Part shown: positions 50,900-60,121 of the stretch, piece after piece | Position numbering within the stretch: position 1 is the stretch's first letter | Layout of the letters: every line of letters begins with the position of its first letter | Source: Rothia nasisuis | GTDB lineage: Bacteria; Actinomycetota; Actinomycetes; Actinomycetales; Micrococcaceae | Assembly: GCF_928381405.1 (NCBI RefSeq) | Contig: NZ_CAKMSB010000004.1 | Coordinates: forward strand, 1-64,000 | Direction: 5' to 3' | Length of the DNA stretch: 64,000 nucleotides | Position numbers and translations under genes: made by a program | The notes under the pieces: generated by a model | What the model was told of the DNA's origin: nothing | What the model saw: only the letters and a program-made list of their open reading frames with translations | The model's database searches: none

Positions 50900-52255
50900 T
50901 TACCTGTTAGTAGCAAGAATTGCCTCGCGCAGCACGTTCAGCCCGTCACGCAGCAACTCCTCACCAATCACCAGCGGAGGTAGCAGGCGCAGGACGTTGC
51001 CGTGGGTGCCACAGGTGAGAGTGATGACGCCCTGGTTGTGGCAGGCGGCAGAGACCGCCTTAGTCAGCTCGGGCAGGGGCTCTAGCGAGGCGTCCGCAAA
51101 TTCAATCGCCAGCATGGCGCCGCGCCCGCGCACCTGGGCTACGATACCGGTCTCGTCAACGAGCGGTTCAAGAACCTCTCGGGCTACCCGCTCAATCATG
51201 CGAGCGTTCTCAAGCACAGCACCGTCCTCAAGCTGCTCAAAAACGGCCAGCGCAGCCTCACAGGCAAGCGGGTTGCCGGCGTAGGTGCCGCCCAGGCCAC
51301 CGGCGTGCGGGGCGTTCATAATCTCAGCCCGGCCGGTAACAGCTGAGAGGGGCACACCATTGGCCAGGGCCTTGGCAGAGAGCACCAGGTCGCCAGCCAC
51401 CCCTTCGTGCTCTGCGGCAAAGAGGGTGCCGGTGCGGCCCATGCCGGCCTGAATCTCGTCGATAACCAGAACAATGCCGTACTGATCGGCTAAGGCTCGC
51501 AGGCCGGGCAAAAAGCCCTTGGCAGGAACGATGAAGCCACCCTCGCCCTGGATGGGTTCAATGACCATAGCGGCGAAGGTCTCGGGGCCGCGTTCTGTCA
51601 GGGTTTTTTCAACAGCGGCAAGTGCGTTGGCGGTGATTTCTTCGTCGGTGGTTCCCCCGGCCGCAGGGCGCAGGGGGTTAGCAGATGCCGCGCGCACAAC
51701 CTCACCGGGCAGGGGGCCAAAGTTTAGGCGGTAGGGGTTTTCTTTGGCGGTCATAGCCATGGTGAGCAGGGAACGGCCGTGGTAGGCCTCGTCAAAGACA
51801 AGGACGTTGGGGCGACCGGTGTAGGCACGGGCAATTTTTACGGCGTTTTCTACCGCTTCGGCGCCGGTAGAGAAAAGGCCGGTGCGCTTGTCGAAGTCAC
51901 CGGGGGTGTGTGCATTGAGCCACTGGCAGACCCGGGTAAAGGAGTCGTACTCGGTGACCATGAAACAGGTGTGGGTGAACTTTTCGGCTTGAGCGGCAAC
52001 GCGCTGGGCCACTTTCTGGTTGGAGGCACCCAGGCTGGTGACGGCGATACCCGAGGCGAAGTCGATGAGGCGGTTGCCGTCGACGTCCTCAATAATTCCG
52101 CCGTCAGCGCGCTCAACGAAGACGGGCAGGGCGACGCCGAAGCCGCCGGAGACGTGCTGTAGACGCTGGGTGTGGAGTTCGGTGGAGCGGGGGCCGGGAA
52201 TCTCGGTTTCGAGGTGGCGGCTTTGGGGTAGGGCTGTGTTTGAGGTTTCGTTCAT
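50900..52255 (-). CDS. gabT: 4-aminobutyrate aminotransferase (class III PLP enzyme)
   Basis: The 451-residue enzyme transfers the amino group of GABA to 2-oxoglutarate. The N-terminal core is DGNRLIDFASGIAVTSLGAS, the substrate-site region AYHGRSLLTMAMTAKENPYR, the Asp of VLVIDEIQAGMGRTGTLFA, and the PLP-lysine segment LVLSAKALANGVPLSAVTGR (about 301-320). ATG 52255 gives the usual length; an upstream in-frame start at 52336 would enter the divergent promoter. Close class III relatives (ornithine or acetylornithine transaminases) cannot be fully excluded, but the sequence looks GabT-like. The divergent PucR gene is the likely regulator. No succinate-semialdehyde dehydrogenase is adjacent. 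Confidence 0.87.
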   Translation of the reverse strand: MNETSNTALPQSRHLETEIPGPRSTELHTQRLQHVSGGFGVALPVFVERADGGIIEDVDGNRLIDFASGIAVTSLGASNQKVAQRVAAQAEKFTHTCFMVTEYDSFTRVCQWLNAHTPGDFDKRTGLFSTGAEAVENAVKIARAYTGRPNVLVFDEAYHGRSLLTMAMTAKENPYRLNFGPLPGEVVRAASANPLRPAAGGTTDEEITANALAAVEKTLTERGPETFAAMVIEPIQGEGGFIVPAKGFLPGLRALADQYGIVLVIDEIQAGMGRTGTLFAAEHEGVAGDLVLSAKALANGVPLSAVTGRAEIMNAPHAGGLGGTYAGNPLACEAALAVFEQLEDGAVLENARMIERVAREVLEPLVDETGIVAQVRGRGAMLAIEFADASLEPLPELTKAVSAACHNQGVITLTCGTHGNVLRLLPPLVIGEELLRDGLNVLREAILATNR

Positions 52256-52328
52256 AGGCTCATCGTAGAAATGGGGGCTCGCCCAAGAGTGTGCAGTTTT
52301 GCCGGTGGCCCCCTTATCACTGGATAAT

Positions 52329-53834
52329 ATGACCATGGTCTCACTTCACGATCTTCATCAGGAACTACCCGCCGAGCTGGTACCCGTACACCGGGGTGCT
52401 CAGGTACCCGTTCGTGCTCTGAACGGTGTGCACCTCTCTGAGCTGCTTGACCCAACCCCCTACCTCAACGGCGGGGAGCTGCTCCTCACGACCGGTATGG
52501 CCTTTAAACATTCCTCAGAACCCCTTTCTGACTATGTACAACGGCTGGTGGCCCGGCAGGTAGGTGCCCTCGGCTTTGGTATCGGCCCGGTTTTCTCGGA
52601 GGTTCCCGTTGAGCTTGAGTCTGAATGCACCCGGCAGGGCCTCGAACTGCTGGTCGTGCCTGAGCAGGCAACCTTCCAGCAGATTACCCGCACCTACTGG
52701 CGCCTAGCTGGTGAGGGTGGGCAGGCAGAGCTCAAGCGCACCCTGGGGTTGCAGACGGCCCTGGTGCGTGAGGTAGTGCGCCCGGACGGGGTCGTGGCAG
52801 TTCTGCGCCGGCTGGGCCAGTTTATCGGGGGCTGGGCGGCTTACATCCCCGCCACGGCCGGGCCCGACGTCATGTGGCCCGAAACTGCCGAGGTCTATGT
52901 GAAGAAATTTAAGCAGATTGGGGGCCGCACACAGCGGGTGAACGTGAACGCGCCGGTGACCTATGAGCTCAATGGGCAGGTCGTTCTCAAATACCCGGTC
53001 GCTTCGGGAGAGAAGAACTACGGGCAGCTGATGGTAGGGTCACCCCGCAAGCTTACCGCCGCTGATGCGCAGGTTGTGGCCACGGTCTGTATGCTCCTGC
53101 TCATGAAAATCCGCCAGCGGGAGAGCTACGCCGCCGGTATTGCCACGCTGGGCTCAGCTGTGGTGCGTCTGCTCACGCACGGGCACGCGGACGCCGCGCG
53201 GCTACTTGCTGAGAACGTCGGTATCGGGGAGCTTCCGGCTCGTATGCATGTTGTGGGTGTAAGGGGCGATATCGGTGAAGATTCGGCTGAGTGGTTACGG
53301 CTCGTGCCCCTGCTGGAGAGGGCCTCGGGCGTCCCGGTGCTAGATTCCGCTCTTGAGGAGACCCAGCTACGCATGTACGAGGGCGGTGTTCTCTACCTGC
53401 TGGTTGCTGAGAAGGCTGCGGCAACCGCTCATAAACGGGCCGCTACCGCTGAATGGAGCAGGGCTTCTTCGCTGACAGCCGTGATGGGCGAGGCGGTGCT
53501 CTTGCACGAGATACCGGCAGCTATGGACGCCGTGAGGAGGGGCCTGCGCCGGGGCGAGCCCGGGGTCTTCGCGCGGGCAGGGAACCAGGATCGCACACGG
53601 GCCGAGGAGTGGGTCGCCACCTTAGAGAGCTATGACCGCTCTGATCTTTTAGGAACGGTTGCCTCGTATGTGCGTAATCGGGGTCAGTGGGAGCCTACCT
53701 CCCGCGAGCTAGGCGTGCACCGCAACTCGGTGCGGCACCGGATTGACATCGCGCAGAGCCTCTTGGGGATTGATTTGAATGACCCAGATGTTTTTGCCCC
53801 GCTCTGGCTGGCTCTGCGTGACCGCGTGGATTAG
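52329..53834 (+). CDS. PucR family transcriptional regulator
   Basis: The 501-residue protein has an N-terminal PucR sensory domain (LNGGELLLTTGMAFKHSSEP, about 47-66), a middle GGDEF-like/CdaR region, and a C-terminal helix-turn-helix (WEPTSRELGVHRNSVRHRID, about 462-481, then IAQSLLGIDLNDP). Such regulators activate nitrogen-compound genes, and it is divergent from gabT with 73 bp between starts. ATG 52329 or 52335 are both possible; a -10-like GATAAT directly overlaps, so the start or the promoter may be elsewhere or the mRNA leaderless. The 3' end overlaps the convergent hydrolase gene by 4 bp. Confidence 0.87.
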   Translation: MTMVSLHDLHQELPAELVPVHRGAQVPVRALNGVHLSELLDPTPYLNGGELLLTTGMAFKHSSEPLSDYVQRLVARQVGALGFGIGPVFSEVPVELESECTRQGLELLVVPEQATFQQITRTYWRLAGEGGQAELKRTLGLQTALVREVVRPDGVVAVLRRLGQFIGGWAAYIPATAGPDVMWPETAEVYVKKFKQIGGRTQRVNVNAPVTYELNGQVVLKYPVASGEKNYGQLMVGSPRKLTAADAQVVATVCMLLLMKIRQRESYAAGIATLGSAVVRLLTHGHADAARLLAENVGIGELPARMHVVGVRGDIGEDSAEWLRLVPLLERASGVPVLDSALEETQLRMYEGGVLYLLVAEKAAATAHKRAATAEWSRASSLTAVMGEAVLLHEIPAAMDAVRRGLRRGEPGVFARAGNQDRTRAEEWVATLESYDRSDLLGTVASYVRNRGQWEPTSRELGVHRNSVRHRIDIAQSLLGIDLNDPDVFAPLWLALRDRVD

Positions 53835-54769
53835 TGGGAGGCGTAGGCTCGTTCCCGGATGAAGGCGGCTGCGGCTCTAATCTCGTCGCGCCCCGCAGGC
53901 AGGATTCCCGCAGAGGTGAAGAGCCCGTGGGCGTAGCCCGGCAGGTGGTGATTGTTCACCTCGATGCCGGCGCGGGCGAGTTTGGCCGCATAGTCGATGC
54001 CTTCGTCCGCTAGCGGGTCGTGCCCTACCGTCACAATGTACGCGGGGGCCAGGCCCTGAGGCACCTCGGCCAGGGCCGGGCTGAGCTCGGGGCTGGCAAG
54101 GTCGTAGTCCTCTGGCACGTAGGCTACGGTAAAGTGCCGCATGGTCTCTGCAACAAGAGGGTAACCCTCGGTGACCCGCTGGTAGGAGTCACTGCTCATG
54201 GTCAGATCTAGCACCGGGTAGAGCAGAATCTGGGCCAGAACCGGAGTGGCTGCCGCAGTGTTTTCCCGGGCCAGGACGGCTGCCAGGTGGCCGCCCGCGC
54301 TGTCGCCTGCCAGGACTACCCCGCTGACGGCCAGCCCGTGCTCACTGCTACCGGTCAGCCAGGCGAGAGCCGCGCGGCAGTCGTCGTGGCCTGCCGGGTA
54401 GAGGTGTTCAGGGGCAAGCCTGTAGTCTACGGCAACCAGGGGGATCCCGGCGTCCGCGGCGAGAGCCCGGCAGAGCCCGTCGTGGGTATCCAGGTCGCCG
54501 ATGCCCCAGCAGCCTCCGTGGAAGAAGAGGATGACCGGGGTCGGCCCGGCAACCTCACCGGGCACGTAGAGACGCACCGAGAAGTCCCCCAGATCAAAGT
54601 CTCTCACCTGAGCCATCTGCTCAGCCGGGATTCCGTTCTTGGCGCAGGAGGCCCGGTAGTTTGTGCGGGCGGTCTCAAGCTCTAGGGTGTGGAAGGAAGG
54701 CGAACCGGCAGCTCGAAAGGCCTCAATCAGAGCTGCCGCATCGCGGGCTAGCGGCGGGTAGGTGGTCAT
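53831..54769 (-). CDS. Alpha/beta hydrolase, HSL/esterase type
   Basis: The 312-residue esterase-like enzyme has the oxyanion-hole motif VILFFHGGCWGIGDLDTHDG (about 79-98), the nucleophile GDSAGGHLAA (about 154-163), and a late DPLADEGIDYAAKL and HHLPGYAHGLF with the catalytic Asp and His. It belongs to the hormone-sensitive-lipase (HGG) group. It is the last gene after a monooxygenase and an alcohol dehydrogenase on the same strand, where it could cleave the ester made by Baeyer-Villiger oxidation. A hairpin at 54829 separates it from the monooxygenase gene, so it may be partly independent. Confidence 0.87.
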   Translation of the reverse strand: MTTYPPLARDAAALIEAFRAAGSPSFHTLELETARTNYRASCAKNGIPAEQMAQVRDFDLGDFSVRLYVPGEVAGPTPVILFFHGGCWGIGDLDTHDGLCRALAADAGIPLVAVDYRLAPEHLYPAGHDDCRAALAWLTGSSEHGLAVSGVVLAGDSAGGHLAAVLARENTAAATPVLAQILLYPVLDLTMSSDSYQRVTEGYPLVAETMRHFTVAYVPEDYDLASPELSPALAEVPQGLAPAYIVTVGHDPLADEGIDYAAKLARAGIEVNNHHLPGYAHGLFTSAGILPAGRDEIRAAAAFIRERAYASH

Positions 54770-54828
54770 GGTTTTCTCCCTTCGTTAGGGTCAGGGCACC
54801 GGTGGGTGGCGCCGGGGTGTACAGAAGA

Positions 54829-54856
54829 CCGGGCGGGGCAGGTAAGCCCCGCCCGG
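54829..54856 (-). terminator. GC-rich hairpin between monooxygenase and hydrolase genes
   Basis: CCGGGCGGGGC (54829-54839) pairs perfectly with GCCCCGCCCGG (54846-54856). It lies 20 bp after the minus-strand stop of the monooxygenase gene. Confidence 0.65.
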
Positions 54857-54875
54857 CGTCCTGCCAGAGCACGTT

Positions 54876-56333
54876 TTAGGCGGTCAAGCCGTAGTCTTCG
54901 AGGTTGAGGGTTTCGGTGAGTTCAACGAACTCGTTGACGGTTCCGCCCCAGTTATTGATCACACGGCCAGCTGCGTTTTTGTACCAGCTGGAGCAGTCTG
55001 ATGAGAAGGCTGAGCCGGCCAGGGTTGCCTGCAGTTCGTCATTGAAGCGGTTGATGACTTCTTCTCGCACGTCAAGCGGCTGGTCGGGGTTCTTTTGCAG
55101 GTGCTTGATGGCCTGGACGACGTACTTCTGGGCGGGCTCCAGCATGGAGACCACTGAGTTGTGGTTGAGGTTGGTGTTGGGCCCGTACATCATAAAGAAG
55201 TTGGGGAAGTGGTCTACGGCCATACCCAGGTAGGCTTCGGGGGTATCTCCCCAGCGCTCGTCCAGGGTCAGGCCGCCGGTACCGGTGATGACGGTACTGC
55301 GGCCGAAGGCCTGGGACTTGAAGCCGGTGGCGTAGATGATCACGTCGAAGTCACGCTCTACGCCGTCGCTGGTCTTGATGCCGGTAGGGGTAATCTCTGA
55401 GATTCCCTCGGTGACCAGCTCAACGTTGTTGCGGGTCAGGGCCGGGTAGAACTCGTCTGAGCGCAGGATGCGCTTGCAGCCATAGTCGTAGTCAGGGGTC
55501 AGTTTCTCGCGCAGAACCGGGTCGCTAATCTGCTTCTCGAGGTGCTCGCGGGCCAGGGCCACACCCTCGGCTGAGGCCTCGGTGCCACGGCGGGTACGCT
55601 CAAAACCTGCCTCTCGGAAATCGTGGATTTCCTGGCGGATCTTGCGGTAGGAGTCGGGGTTCTCAACGAATTCAGCGGTCTCTTCTGCGGTGAAGATGTG
55701 CTGGTCGCGGGGCAGGATGTAGTTGGCGGAGCGCTGGAAAACGGTCACCTGGGCCGCTACCTTGGCTATTTCGGGTACATACTGTACCGCTGTGGCAGCG
55801 TTGCCGATGGAGGCAACACGCTTGCCGGTCAAATCAAGGTCGTGACGCCAGTGGGCGGAGTGGAAGCGTTCCCCTTCGAAGGTCTCGGTGCCGGGGAAAT
55901 CAGGAATATTGGGCTCTGAAAGCTGGCCCCAGGCGGCAACGAGAGTGCGGGCCAGCAGTTCTTCACCCGTATCGGTCTTAATCACCCAGAGCTTACGCTC
56001 CTCGTCCCAGGTGGCGCTGGTGACCTCGGTGTTAAAGCGGATGCGCTCATCAAGGCCAAATTCAGTGGCTAGCTCTTTCAGGTAGTTCTGCAGCTCCTGT
56101 TGCCCCGCGTACATGCGGCTGACTTTCAGATTCAGAAAGTAGGAGTAGCAGTAGATGACGGCCTGCGTGTCGCAGGCTGCGCCGGGGTAGGTGTTTTCGC
56201 GCCAGACACCGCCCACCTGGTCAGCCTTCTCGAGAATCAGAAAGTCAGTGATGCCGTCCTGCATGAGCTGGGCACCTTGGCCCAGGCCGCCGTAACCAGC
56301 GCCGATGATGATTGCGTCGTAGATATGTGACAT
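54876..56333 (-). CDS. Flavin-binding monooxygenase, Baeyer-Villiger type
   Basis: The 485-residue FAD/NADPH enzyme has the FAD motif IIIGAGYGGLGQGAQL (about 8-23), the class B fingerprint FEGERFHSAHW (about 150-160; FxGxxxHxxxW) and a second Rossmann site KRVASIGNAATAVQYVPEIA (about 169-188). This combination defines Baeyer-Villiger and related class B monooxygenases, which convert ketones to esters or hydroxylate N and S atoms. The position between an alcohol dehydrogenase and an esterase supports ketone oxidation. GGAACAACACCCC is upstream of the ATG. The alcohol dehydrogenase gene ends 36 bp before it. Confidence 0.88.
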   Translation of the reverse strand: MSHIYDAIIIGAGYGGLGQGAQLMQDGITDFLILEKADQVGGVWRENTYPGAACDTQAVIYCYSYFLNLKVSRMYAGQQELQNYLKELATEFGLDERIRFNTEVTSATWDEERKLWVIKTDTGEELLARTLVAAWGQLSEPNIPDFPGTETFEGERFHSAHWRHDLDLTGKRVASIGNAATAVQYVPEIAKVAAQVTVFQRSANYILPRDQHIFTAEETAEFVENPDSYRKIRQEIHDFREAGFERTRRGTEASAEGVALAREHLEKQISDPVLREKLTPDYDYGCKRILRSDEFYPALTRNNVELVTEGISEITPTGIKTSDGVERDFDVIIYATGFKSQAFGRSTVITGTGGLTLDERWGDTPEAYLGMAVDHFPNFFMMYGPNTNLNHNSVVSMLEPAQKYVVQAIKHLQKNPDQPLDVREEVINRFNDELQATLAGSAFSSDCSSWYKNAAGRVINNWGGTVNEFVELTETLNLEDYGLTA

Positions 56334-56369
56334 GGGGTGTTGTTCCTTTAGGGTTGTGTCTTTGAACGG

Positions 56370-57506
56370 TTAGAAAGTAATAATCTGGCGTAGAGCCTGG
56401 CCCGTGTGGAGAGCGTCCATGGCCTCATTGATTTGGTCCAGCTCAATATGAGCTGATATCAGACCCTCTACGTTGAGCTTGCCTTCGCGCCAGAGCTGCT
56501 CATAAATCGGAATATCGTGGGAGGGCACCGAGGTGCCCAGGTAGCTACCGGCGATGGTGCGAGCCTCAGCGGTCAGCACCAGCGGGTCAATGACAGTTTC
56601 AGACCCGGGAGCTGGCAGGCCCACGGTGACGGTGATGCCGCCGGGCGCGGTAATTTTGATAGCCGTTTCGAGAGCCTTAGGGTGACCCGCCGCCTCAATC
56701 ACCGCATCGAACTTGCGCCCATCAGCAGCCGCAGCGAGGGCGTCCGGGCTGGTGACCGCGTCCGTGGCGCCCAGCTTCTTGGCCATCTCAAGCTTGTCGG
56801 GCTGCATGTCTACGCCCACGACCTCTTCAACGCCCAGGGCGCGGGCCACGATGAGGGCTGCCATGCCCACGCCCCCTAGGCCTACCACAGCTACACGGGA
56901 GGTTTTCTCAGGCTTAGCCACATTGAGTAGGGCGCCGCCACCGGTCAGCAGGGCGCACCCGAGCAGGGCGGCAACGTCGGCGGGAACGTCGCTGCCCACG
57001 GGGACCACGGATCGCTGGTCAACCACAGTGTAGGTTGCGAACCCTGAGACCCCCAGGTGGTGCTGCACGTCCTGGCCTCCGCGGTGCAGGCGGCGGGCCC
57101 CGGAGAGGAGGGTTCCAGCGGTGTTGGAGGCGGTGCCGGGGATGCAGGGGGTCTTGCCGTTCGAAGCGCAGCCGGAGCATTCGCCGCAGCGGGGTAGAAA
57201 GGTCATAACGACGCGCTGGCCAACGGCGTAGTCGGTGACACCCTCCCCCACTTCTTCGATGATGCCCGCTGACTCGTGCCCCAGAAGCATGGGGACGGGG
57301 CGGGGGCGATTGCCGTTGACCACCGACAGGTCTGAATGGCAGAGACCGGCGGCTTCGATGCGAACGAGTAGCTCGCCGGGGCCGGGCGGATCTAGCTGGA
57401 TATCTGAGATGGTGATGGGTTTGGAGCTAGCGTAGGGTTCGGCTGCGCCGATTTCTTCTAGGACGGCGCCGCGAATCGTGCGCTGCCCGGTGGAGGTGGC
57501 AGTCAT
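56370..57506 (-). CDS. Zinc-dependent alcohol dehydrogenase
   Basis: The 378-residue MDR-family enzyme has the catalytic-zinc region AAGLCHSDLSVVNG (about 52-65) and GHESAGIIEEVGEGV (about 75-89), the structural zinc cysteines CGECSGCASNGKTPC (about 102-116), and the NAD motif VAVVGLGGVGMAALIVARAL (about 205-224). The presence of GESGC-type cysteine spacing and the HHLG insertion place it with class III-like or mycothiol/NDMA-dependent relatives, but the exact class is uncertain. ATG 57506 with AGGATGAGG is chosen over 57620. It is first in the unit with the monooxygenase and hydrolase. Confidence 0.88.
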   Translation of the reverse strand: MTATSTGQRTIRGAVLEEIGAAEPYASSKPITISDIQLDPPGPGELLVRIEAAGLCHSDLSVVNGNRPRPVPMLLGHESAGIIEEVGEGVTDYAVGQRVVMTFLPRCGECSGCASNGKTPCIPGTASNTAGTLLSGARRLHRGGQDVQHHLGVSGFATYTVVDQRSVVPVGSDVPADVAALLGCALLTGGGALLNVAKPEKTSRVAVVGLGGVGMAALIVARALGVEEVVGVDMQPDKLEMAKKLGATDAVTSPDALAAAADGRKFDAVIEAAGHPKALETAIKITAPGGITVTVGLPAPGSETVIDPLVLTAEARTIAGSYLGTSVPSHDIPIYEQLWREGKLNVEGLISAHIELDQINEAMDALHTGQALRQIITF

Positions 57507-57647
57507 TGCCTCATCCTTTCCGCGTGTATCGTTTACCGCACCTCGCTGTGGTGCGCCCTTCTTGCTTTCGATACTAGAAAGAGGAGAGCCCACGCTTATA
57601 GATAGAATGACCTGCGACACAGTGAGCTTGGGTGAAAGTGTCTAAGT

Positions 57648-57698
57648 CAGGGTGGTTGGTGTAGGCGCTCCACCCAACAGAGGCGTAGAGGTCAACCC
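57648..57698 (-). pseudogene. Short N-terminal fragment of a GNAT acetyltransferase
   Basis: About 51 bases encode DLYASVGWSAYTNHPD on the minus strand and are nearly identical to the start of the intact GNAT gene at 61247-61684 (DLYTSVGWNAYTNHPE). No more of that gene is present. Confidence 0.7.
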
Positions 57699-57744
57699 GC
57701 ATTTCAGCACCATGTTGACGCCCAGTGCTACCTTATTTATATTT

Positions 57745-57950
57745 GTCTACCTTGCGTTCCAGCTCATCCTGCTGGCACTGCCGGCGCACAGCGCCGTCCA
57801 GGCGATCGGGAAAGCAAGAGCGGGCGGCTAAAAAGAAGGTTTCTTAAGCGCCTTATACCAGGGGTCATCCGGTGTGGTAACCAGGGAACCAACAACGGCT
57901 ATAGCGGTCACTGCTGCACTACTGACGGCGAGCGCTGGAAGGAATGTCAT
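57745..57950 (-). pseudogene. TspO/MBR (tryptophan-rich sensory protein) remnant
   Basis: ATG 57950 opens MTFLPALAVSSAAVTAIAVV then DDPWYKALKKPSF, followed by a TAG stop at 57828-57830 and then PPALAFPIAWTAL. WYKxLxKPSFxPPxxxFPIxWT is the TspO signature, so the TAG probably replaced one residue (for example a CAG). The frame decays soon after. It lies downstream of the broken SDR gene; in some actinobacteria such an SDR and TspO are neighbours or fused (from memory). Confidence 0.65.
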
Positions 57951-57985
57951 GGGGTCTCCTTATCGGGAAGAAGATGGTTGAAGGG

Positions 57986-59472
57986 TCAGCTGGTACCTTG
58001 CAGTTTCGGTGCGCCCATGAGGCGCTCTAGTCCCTTGCTGAGGGTGGCAGGAATTGTGCCGTCCTGACGCCAGCGCTCCACAGCTGCTAGTGCTTTGACT
58101 TCGTAGCCAAAAGCGGTCATGACCAGCAGGTGCAGTCGCGCCTGGGTCAGACTGTACACACGCCAGGGCAGGGCAGGTTCAAATTCATGGATAGCAATGA
58201 TGACCTGGTTGGTATCCAGCACCTGGCGGAAGGATAGTCGAGCCCTGCTTTCTTCGCGTATCAGCGCCAGGTGACCCCCGGCAATCAGGTAGGTGGCGAA
58301 GTCTTCATAGGCGGCCGTTTCTGGCTTCTTAAGCACTAGCAGGGGCTTGCTGATAAAAGGAAGCCTCACCTGGGCGTCCTGCTCTGTGATATCGGTGTTG
58401 ATGAGACCGAAGCTGCTGCGCTCTAGCCAGGTGAGGTAGTAGTCTGCGGTGCGTTGTGCCCCCACCCATGAGGCACAGTAACGCGCTGAATGGACTTCAC
58501 ATCGTTACGCCCCGAACCTGACCCGCCACCGGTAAAAGGTAGGGGCAGATGAGAGAGGGTAAATTTCTGCGGCTCCTGGTCCTCAATAGCTGCTTTCACA
58601 CTGTCTTTGAAACAGGTTGGAGCATTTGAGATGCCCTCAACGTAGTGTTGATCGGTGACCACCATGTCATGCACCAGGCTTTCTAACAAGGGGTTCACCA
58701 TCTCTTTGGGTCTGCCCGAGATGAGGGTAACCCAAGCTTTAGACAGCCAGACGGGGATGATGGGCAAATCTACCATGGGCAGTTTTTTGCCCAGCACTTC
58801 GGCGGTTTGCGCAAAAAGGTCCTTGTAGTTCATTTCTTCAGGGCCGCCGATGTCTATGGCCTGCTGACCGAACTCTTCCGATTCGATGATTTTCTCCAGG
58901 GCACCCATAACATCGTGGAGTGCCACAGGGTTGGTCCGGTTGTACGCCCACTTGGGTACTAGTAGACCCGGCAGACGTTCAACCAGGGACTGCAGGATGG
59001 GGAAAGAAGAGCCCTCTGGACCCACAATTAGCCCGGCTCGTAGGGTGGTGACGGGCACCTGGTAAGAGCCCAGAATCTTCTCGCACTCAAGGCGGCTGCG
59101 CAGGTGGCGGGAAAGTTTCTTGTCGCCCTGCGGGATGATACCGCTGAGGTAGATGATGCGCCCCATCTTGTGCTCAGCGGCGGCGCGGGCAAAATTGTCT
59201 GCCAGTAGTGCATCCATATCTTCGAAGGACGCCTGGGTCAGCTTGGCCTGCGGCTGCATGGAGTGCACAAGGTAGATGGCGATATCTACGCCTTCCATAA
59301 CAGCTCTGACCTGCTGAGGGTCAAAGAGATCGGCGCTCTTCCAGGTGACGTTAGGCTCGTCTTCTTTACCCTCGGTGCTGCGGGAGACAGCGATAATGTG
59401 GTGGCGGTCTTTAAGCCGCTTCATGAGGTTCTGCCCAATGTAACCGGTGGCACCGGTGAGCAGGATTTTCAC
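57986..59472 (-). pseudogene. NAD(P)-binding SDR-family protein with C-terminal DUF2867-like domain, frameshifted
   Basis: The first part (59472 to about 58460) encodes an extended SDR: MKILLTGATGYIGQNLMKRL, IIYLSGIIPQGDKKLSRHLR and TLRAGLIVGPEGSSF. It reaches RNDVKSIQRVTVPHGWG, then runs into nonsense and stops at 58423. The expected continuation, GAQRTADYYLTWLERSSFGL and the rest, is read from about 58464 to 57986 in the next frame. The junction is a run of five G on the coding strand (58459-58463). One more G would restore a single protein of about 496 residues. This may be a true mutation, a phase-variable tract or a sequencing error. AAGGAACG precedes the ATG. Confidence 0.75.
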
Positions 59473-59577
59473 AGAGACGTTCCTTCGCTAAGTATGGTTA
59501 TCTTCTAGATTAGTTCTAGGGTGAAGGGAAGGAAAGAGCGGGGTAGAAAATTTCGGGATGGGCAGACCTACCGCAGC

Positions 59578-59765
59578 ACCTTAGATGCGGCAGTCCGTCA
59601 TCTCAAAGATCTGCAAGAAGCGCTGGATACGTTCGTTGTCGGAGGCGAAGAAGGCTTCGCGGGCTTACGGCCAGGGCGCGGGCAATGGAAACGCGCTACT
59701 GGCCACCGGAGAGGTTATCGGGGTAAGCCTCCGCCTTATGCCCCAAACCCACCTTCTCTCACAGG
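59578..59765 (-). pseudogene. Internally deleted copy of an amino-acid ABC ATPase 3' end
   Basis: This stretch matches in two blocks the C-terminal end and the region around the signature motif of the ATPase gene at 62450-63202 (e.g. GATCTGCAAGAAGCGCTGGA, and AAGGCTTCG; then AGGGCGCGGGCAATGG). The 130-odd bases between the blocks, which carry the Walker B region in the intact gene, are missing. It cannot encode a working protein. Confidence 0.75.
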
Positions 59766-59992
59766 ACGCCGGTGAGAAAATCACCGCCTGGGTCTACATT
59801 CCCCCGGTCAGCAAGCAGGCACAGCTACGCGAGCGCTACCCCCTGGTGCCCGGCGGTGAATGGTGCGAATAGAATTGAAGGCATGCCACGCCACACTCAA
59901 CAAGCCCGTATGATTGATGGGCTCTCCCCCAGCAATGCCGCCCACCGTATCTCTGCCTACACCTACGGCAATATTTGGGCTTTACCGTAGCT
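59766..59992 (+). other. Two small orphan coding fragments
   Basis: One frame ends EKITAWVYIPPVSKQAQLRE and then YPLVPGGEWCE-stop (59872); a second short frame from ATG 59882 reads RMIDGLSPSNAAHRISAYTY and then GNIWALP-stop (59992). The latter looks like the start of a known type of actinobacterial membrane protein, cut after about 36 codons. Neither is a full gene. Positions 59993-60080 hold nothing recognisable. Confidence 0.4.
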
Positions 59993-60081
59993 GCTTTGAA
60001 GGCTGTGCTGACCCACTAGCTCGCAGTGTTCCTTACCAGCACAGACATGCTGTTTTGAGCGCGCACCTTAGGGTGACAGAG

Positions 60082-60121
60082 AAAAGTATAAAAAAGTATA
60101 AAAAGTATAAAAAAGTATAAA
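60082..60121 (+). promoter_or_regulatory. Four GTATAAAA repeats directly before the AAA ATPase gene
   Basis: GTATA occurs at 60086, 60096, 60105 and 60115, spaced 10, 9 and 10 bases in poly-A context. The ATG at 60122 follows immediately and no Shine-Dalgarno precedes it. The repeats look like stacked -10 elements and could give a leaderless mRNA or bind a regulator; slippage could change expression. Confidence 0.55.

Noticed and set aside
57712-57831. Small plus-strand ORF for a 39-residue hydrophobic peptide (MLTPSATLFIFVYLAFQLIL and onward)
   Set aside because: It lies antisense to the TspO remnant and has no ribosome binding site, so its hydrophobicity reflects the opposite strand.
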